This document shows positions 60,314 to 64,000 of a stretch of DNA of 64,000 nucleotides, in pieces. Within the stretch, counting starts at the first letter, position 1. Each line of letters opens with the position of its first letter. Below the pieces are notes generated by a model. It worked only from the letters and a program-made list of their open reading frames with translations, was not told the DNA's origin and ran no database searches. The position numbers were made by a program, and so were the translations under genes. The stretch is taken from NCBI GenBank assembly GCA_001916965.1, contig MNTL01000001.1:124001-188000 (forward strand), written 5' to 3'. The DNA is from Roseburia sp. CAG:10041_57. GTDB taxonomy: Bacteria > Bacillota > Clostridia > Lachnospirales > Lachnospiraceae.

Positions 60314-60338
60314 AGAAACAGAATTGACTTCTGTTTCT
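60314..60338 (-). terminator. Terminator after spoIVA
   Basis: AGAAACAGAA and TTCTGTTTCT around a five-base loop, followed on the minus strand by TTTTT. Confidence 0.8.
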
Positions 60339-60358
60339 CTAACCTGCTTCTTTCCACA

Positions 60359-61849
60359 CTATATGATAATGCATACCATTCCACCATTGGAGTCATTGAC
60401 AATCTTTTGCATGGTATCCTGTAATTTCATCTGGCTTTCTTCTCCTATCATGGTAATCTTACTGGTAATACCATCATTTACCAGTTGCTCAATGGTTTTT
60501 CCAAAGATATTGGTCTCCCATATACCCTCCTTGGAGGTCTCCGCATCAGAAATATAGTGAATCAGGTCCTGTGCCTGTTGCTGTGTTCCGACAATTGGTG
60601 CAATCTCTGTTTCAATGTTAGCCTTGATCATATGGATAGATGGACTTTGTGCCTTGATCTTGACCCCGTATTTATTACCATGCTTGATTACTGTAGGAGT
60701 ATCCAGGGTTATTTCTTCTTTATCCGGTGTTACGACACCATAACCTTTCTGACGGACACTTTCCAGTGCGCTGAGTACTTTACTGTATTCCTTTTTCATT
60801 TCTGCCAGAGTCATAAGAAGCTGCATCAACTGGTATTCTCCATTGATTGTCTCGCCTGTCATATTACTGAGCATTTCATAATAATACTGATTATCTGCAT
60901 CTAATTGATATGCCGCAGTACCATCTGCTATATTGATATGGTCGAATTTACATTTCTTTACATACTGACTGTCAATCTGTAAATCCTGATTGGATAAGTC
61001 TCTCACAGACTGTATCTGATTCATGATTTCACGAAGTTTATCTATGATATCCTGTTTCATCGGATTGGCAACAGACATCATATCCATCCATTTTGGGGTA
61101 TAGAATTCCACTACTGATAATGGAAATTCATACATGACTTCTTCCAGAATATGTGCAATATCTTCTTTTCTCATCTGATCAATATTGACTGTCAGAGCTT
61201 TTACTTTGTACTGTTCTTCTAATTCAGCAGCAAGATTCTTGGCTTCATCACTGTAAGGCTTGGAGGTATTGACCAATACTACAAAAGGCTTTCCTATACG
61301 CTGCAATTCTGTGATTGTCTGTTCTTCTGCCCTGCGGTAGGCTTCTCTTGGCAGTTCCCCAAAACTGCCGTCAGTTGTTACCACAATCCCAATGGTGGAA
61401 TGATCCTGAATTACCTTACGAGTCCCTATCTGGGCAGCCTGTGTGAAAGTAATTTCTTCTGTAGACCAGGGAGTTTTTACCATACGCTCCACATCTTCCT
61501 CCATATGACCGGTAGCTCCATCTACCATATAGCCTACACAATCAATTAAACGCACTTTCACTTTGGAATTGTCATTAATATTAATCTCAACAGCTTCTTT
61601 GGGTATAAATTTCGGCTCTGTCGTTGTAATGGTTTTCCCACCGCTGCTCTGTGGAAGCTCATCCATTGCTCTGGTTCTGTCATGTTCATTCTCTATCTTT
61701 GGAATGACCATAATATCCATAAATCTTTTGATAAATGTAGATTTACCCGTTCTGACAGGTCCTACAACTCCTATGTATATTTCGCCGCCAGTTCTCTGAC
61801 TAATGTCTTTGTATAAATTAAACTCCTGATTTTCTTCAAGATATCCCAT
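60359..61849 (-). CDS. spoIVA: Stage IV sporulation protein A
   Basis: The ATPase that polymerises around the forespore to form the coat basement layer. The 496 residues begin MGYLEENQEFNLYKDISQRTGGEIYIGVVG with Walker A GPVRTGKSTFIKRFMD, a DxxG-like LIDCVGYMVDGATGHMEE and the C-terminal IGEESQMKLQDTMQKIVNDS with the membrane-anchoring end. The length is close to B. subtilis SpoIVA (492). A sigma-E promoter lies upstream and a terminator downstream. Confidence 0.96.
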   Translation of the reverse strand: MGYLEENQEFNLYKDISQRTGGEIYIGVVGPVRTGKSTFIKRFMDIMVIPKIENEHDRTRAMDELPQSSGGKTITTTEPKFIPKEAVEININDNSKVKVRLIDCVGYMVDGATGHMEEDVERMVKTPWSTEEITFTQAAQIGTRKVIQDHSTIGIVVTTDGSFGELPREAYRRAEEQTITELQRIGKPFVVLVNTSKPYSDEAKNLAAELEEQYKVKALTVNIDQMRKEDIAHILEEVMYEFPLSVVEFYTPKWMDMMSVANPMKQDIIDKLREIMNQIQSVRDLSNQDLQIDSQYVKKCKFDHINIADGTAAYQLDADNQYYYEMLSNMTGETINGEYQLMQLLMTLAEMKKEYSKVLSALESVRQKGYGVVTPDKEEITLDTPTVIKHGNKYGVKIKAQSPSIHMIKANIETEIAPIVGTQQQAQDLIHYISDAETSKEGIWETNIFGKTIEQLVNDGITSKITMIGEESQMKLQDTMQKIVNDSNGGMVCIII

Positions 61850-61879
61850 GATAGATTGTTCCTCATGTCCTTTGCTTTA

Positions 61880-61909
61880 AGTATATGAGGGCGTGTATCC
61901 TGAATATGA
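61880..61909 (-). promoter_or_regulatory. Sigma-E promoter of spoIVA
   Basis: Minus-strand TCATATT (61909-61903), a 15-bp spacer and CATATACT (61887-61880), a good match to the mother-cell sigma-E pattern; spoIVA is sigma-E controlled in B. subtilis. Confidence 0.75.
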
Positions 61910-61910
61910 C

Positions 61911-61937
61911 AAAAGGACACTAAGAAAGTGTCCTTTT
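61911..61937 (-). terminator. Terminator overlapping the end of the hexapeptide-repeat gene
   Basis: AAAAGGACACT and AGTGTCCTTTT form an 11-bp stem. On the minus strand its left arm encodes the last residues KRTLS and the stop codon lies in the loop and right arm. It also insulates the sigma-E promoter of spoIVA. Confidence 0.65.
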
Positions 61938-62585
61938 TGGTCCATAAGATTTATGATCATTATGATAGCTTCTGTTTCCGTATGGCTTTTTCTCGCCGTA
62001 TGTTTTTTCCTCACCATACGACTTTCTTTCACTGTACGTTTTCCTTTCACCATATGGTCTGCGATCTTCGCTATAGGAAGTTCTGCTTCGGTATGTTCTT
62101 CTGTCCTCACTGGTGTTACCTTCTCCATAGGGCTTACGGTCTTCATACTTTCTTCTTCCTTCATAAGGCTTTCTACCCTGTGTTGAATGATCACGGCTAT
62201 CAGAGTCATGATCTCTGCGATAAGGCTTATGAGCAAATGGCTTTCTGGCGGCATTATTTTTACGTCTGTCGCGAAGTGCCTGTTTTCTGGCATCTTCTGC
62301 ACGTTTCTGGTCTCTTGCAGTAACTTCCTCCTGATTATAGATGTGAAGAAGATCCGGATGCGTAATTCTGACATAATTGGGATATGCTGTATATTTCATA
62401 TGGCATTTGTTGCAGGCAAAACAGTTCAATGTCTCATCCTCTGTAATGCTTGTTTTCAGAACAAGTCCATATTTTACAACACCTTCACAGTCTTCCCTGA
62501 TACATTTATTGATTCTTTTATCATATACATAAATGATATCATCATCTTTTAAAGTTACTTTTCTTTCCGGGACCTTTTTTTCCAT
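61920..62585 (-). CDS. Zinc-ribbon protein with disordered Tyr/Arg/Lys hexapeptide repeats
   Basis: A 221-residue protein. The N-terminal part (1-75) holds five cysteines (C28, C33, C55, C58, C61), consistent with a zinc ribbon. A basic helical linker follows (90-115). Residues about 118-217 are low-complexity and strongly charged; residues 175-204 are five hexapeptides of the form [RKE][RK][PTS]Y[GS][EN]. This resembles nucleic-acid-binding disordered tails. AGAGAGGAAAAAAT precedes the ATG. An antisense-like frame at 61877-62374 is a shadow. I do not recognise a named family. Confidence 0.75.
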   Translation of the reverse strand: MEKKVPERKVTLKDDDIIYVYDKRINKCIREDCEGVVKYGLVLKTSITEDETLNCFACNKCHMKYTAYPNYVRITHPDLLHIYNQEEVTARDQKRAEDARKQALRDRRKNNAARKPFAHKPYRRDHDSDSRDHSTQGRKPYEGRRKYEDRKPYGEGNTSEDRRTYRSRTSYSEDRRPYGERKTYSERKSYGEEKTYGEKKPYGNRSYHNDHKSYGPKRTLS

Positions 62586-62651
62586 TATTTTTTCCTCTCT
62601 TTTACATGGAATACAGTACTATAACTGCACAAAATCTATGAATCCTTTTAC

Positions 62652-63656
62652 TTAATTCCAATCCTGATGCTCTATTTTCTTATCACGGATCATAAGATCC
62701 TTCACTGCAGCAGCAGCGGATTTACCATTGAACAGTACTTCGTTTACCTGCTCAATAATAGGAAGTTCTACGTGATATTTTTCTGCAAGAGCTTTGGCTG
62801 CTTTCGCAGAATATACACCTTCTACTACCATCTTGACTTCAGCCATGGCTTCTTCCATTGTTTTACCCTGACCGATTAAAATGCCTGCTCTGCGGTTTCT
62901 GGAATGCATACTGGCACAGGTAACAATCAGATCTCCAATACCGGATAAGCCACAGAATGTCTCAAATTTACCACCCATAGCCGTACCAAGTCTGGCGATT
63001 TCTGTAATACCTCTTGTAATCAGGGCTGCTTTGGTATTATCACCATAGCCCAAACCATCTGCAATACCTGCAGCAAGAGCAACTACATTTTTAAGAGCTG
63101 CACCTAATTCAATTCCCAGAACATCCGGGCTGATATAGACACGAAATACGTCACTCATGAAGACATTCTGAATATACTCGGCGGTCTCTCTGGTCTTAGC
63201 ACCAACTACGATGGTAGTAGGTATACCTCTTCCTACTTCTTCTGCATGGGAAGGACCGGAAAGAACAGCTACATTAGCCTGCGGAACCTCTTCCTCAATA
63301 ATCTGAGACAGGGTCATAAGAGTATGTTCCTCGATACCCTTGGCTACATTGACTATGATCTGTCCGTCCGCTACATACGGCTTCATATTGTGGGATGTAC
63401 TTCTTGTAAAAGGTGATGGAACTGCCAACACCAGAATATCCTTGCCTTCAATTGCCTCCGGTAAAGATGTTGTAAATACCATATCTTCCGGTAATTTAAC
63501 CCCCGGCAGCTTATCCTTATGCTCATGCTCTGTTTTCAGCATATTAATCTCATCTTCAAGGATGGACCATACTGTAATCTCATGTCCGTTATTATGCAAT
63601 AGAACTGACAAAGCAATTCCCCAGCTTCCAGCTCCAATGATACCTATTTTTGCCAT
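62652..63656 (-). CDS. gpsA: Glycerol-3-phosphate dehydrogenase [NAD(P)+]
   Basis: Reduces dihydroxyacetone phosphate to sn-glycerol-3-phosphate for phospholipid synthesis. The 334 residues start MAKIGIIGAGSWGIALSVLL (Rossmann) and show VNVAKGIE, SGPSHAEEVGRGIPTT, ALKNVVALAAGIADGLGYGDN and GLSGIGDLIVTCAS. ATG 63656 follows AGAGG; GTG 63662 is two codons longer. It is 20 bp after plsY, which uses its product. Confidence 0.95.
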   Translation of the reverse strand: MAKIGIIGAGSWGIALSVLLHNNGHEITVWSILEDEINMLKTEHEHKDKLPGVKLPEDMVFTTSLPEAIEGKDILVLAVPSPFTRSTSHNMKPYVADGQIIVNVAKGIEEHTLMTLSQIIEEEVPQANVAVLSGPSHAEEVGRGIPTTIVVGAKTRETAEYIQNVFMSDVFRVYISPDVLGIELGAALKNVVALAAGIADGLGYGDNTKAALITRGITEIARLGTAMGGKFETFCGLSGIGDLIVTCASMHSRNRRAGILIGQGKTMEEAMAEVKMVVEGVYSAKAAKALAEKYHVELPIIEQVNEVLFNGKSAAAAVKDLMIRDKKIEHQDWN

Positions 63657-63676
63657 ATGCACTACCTCTTGCCTTT

Positions 63677-64000
63677 TTATTCTTCGTTTTTCTTGGATAA
63701 ATAAGTCTTACGCTCTGTTTTATGTATTAAACGGCCAATATTAGCTCTATGCTCCCAGAATGCCAACATTGCCAGCAAAGCCGTAACAATATAAAGCTCA
63801 ATCAATGCACCTTGGGACATCCCAAAGAGTCCCATCTGTCCAAAGATAATCATTTCTGCAATCAGAACAATCTGCACTAACAAAGAACCCAGAGATACAT
63901 AATGTGTCAGAAAAAATGTGCCAAAGAAAGTAATGACTTCAGGTAAAATCATGTACGGATGGAAGAAAATAATCAGACCTGCTGTACAGGCAATGCCCTT
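63677..64000 (-). CDS. plsY: Acyl-phosphate:glycerol-3-phosphate acyltransferase PlsY (5' part outside the window)
   Basis: The C-terminal 107 residues are present and the frame runs through base 64000 without an in-frame start. The visible part starts KGIACTAGLIIFFHPYM, where KGIA belongs to the GKGVA phosphate motif of PlsY, followed by hydrophobic helices and ending WEHRANIGRLIHKTERK (the HRxNIxRL motif). It acylates glycerol-3-phosphate at the membrane. The product of the next gene, GpsA, provides the acceptor. Confidence 0.9.
   Translation of the reverse strand, partial: KGIACTAGLIIFFHPYMILPEVITFFGTFFLTHYVSLGSLLVQIVLIAEMIIFGQMGLFGMSQGALIELYIVTALLAMLAFWEHRANIGRLIHKTERKTYLSKKNEE

Noticed and set aside
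61877..62374. 165-codon frame overlapping the hexapeptide-repeat gene
   Set aside because: It is the same strand in another frame; its repeats simply mirror the 18-bp DNA repeat, and it lacks a ribosome site and zinc-ribbon start.

Overview
The window reads as chromosomal DNA of an endospore-forming, strictly anaerobic Firmicute, most likely a Lachnospiraceae (Clostridia) gut commensal. The evidence is an AT-rich composition, AGGAGG-type ribosome sites, spore genes (spoIVA, cotJABC, a spoVAF-type gene), a class III ribonucleotide reductase, a monomeric [FeFe]-hydrogenase, a B12-dependent methionine synthase with a separate reactivation-domain protein, and a pectin-oligosaccharide locus. I cannot fix the genus. 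No prophage, insertion sequence, CRISPR array or rRNA was seen; the single tRNA is tRNA-Thr(CGT).

Layout. 0.1-4.8 kb: a two-gene SsuBC-like ABC importer, a small membrane protein, tRNA-Thr, mscS and a DUF1015 gene, with a small protein gene facing away from a shared promoter region. 4.8-5.3 kb: a gene-free stretch that I read as a minus-strand non-coding RNA gene carrying about twelve degenerate GUAAAAGGGGAAUU-like units. 5.3-12.2 kb: a biosynthetic operon leuB-ilvD-ilvB-serC-serA. 12.4-15.1 kb: a D,D-carboxypeptidase gene, tgt and yajC. 15.2-24.6 kb: aroC, a lactonase-type beta-propeller, an autoregulated GntR/ABC operon, metH with its reactivation protein, and a Cys/Asn-rich small protein. 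24.6-28 kb: an operon of a sirtuin-like protein, a GlgX-like protein and a DUF5662 protein; both enzyme-like members have lost the catalytic residues of their families. 28.1-33.5 kb: DUF1292, DUF2225, a UvrD-type helicase, gltX and a membrane protein. 33.5-35 kb: [FeFe]-hydrogenase. 35.1-43.1 kb: pectin oligosaccharide use (TIM-barrel isomerase, alpha/beta esterase, pectinesterase, GH105, ankyrin-GH43 fusion, GH28), with two CcpA-type cre sites and an AraC regulator; none of the enzymes has a signal peptide. 44.1-49.3 kb: a MATE exporter, a GH133-type debranching enzyme, GNAT, HxlR and cupin genes. 49.3-52.9 kb: a phosphoesterase, cotJABC and a spoVAF-type gene. 52.9-56.5 kb: nrdD-nrdG-dut with probable NrdR boxes. 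56.6-60.3 kb: pnp, cdd, a membrane MutS-like protein, rnhA and a 48-residue membrane protein. 60.3-64 kb: spoIVA, a protein with tyrosine-rich hexapeptide repeats, gpsA and plsY (cut by the window edge).

Most interesting: (1) the putative repeat RNA at about 4814-5151, with its own strong promoter, a terminator and several small hairpins presenting G-runs in their loops; (2) the start region of the spoVAF-type gene, where a sigma-G-like promoter lies across a terminator hairpin whose 3' arm is the gene's own Shine-Dalgarno, so that only forespore-initiated mRNA should be translatable; (3) the operon of two adjacent apparent pseudoenzymes (Sir2-like and GlgX-like). All regulatory and RNA calls are read by eye from sequence and are inference until tested.
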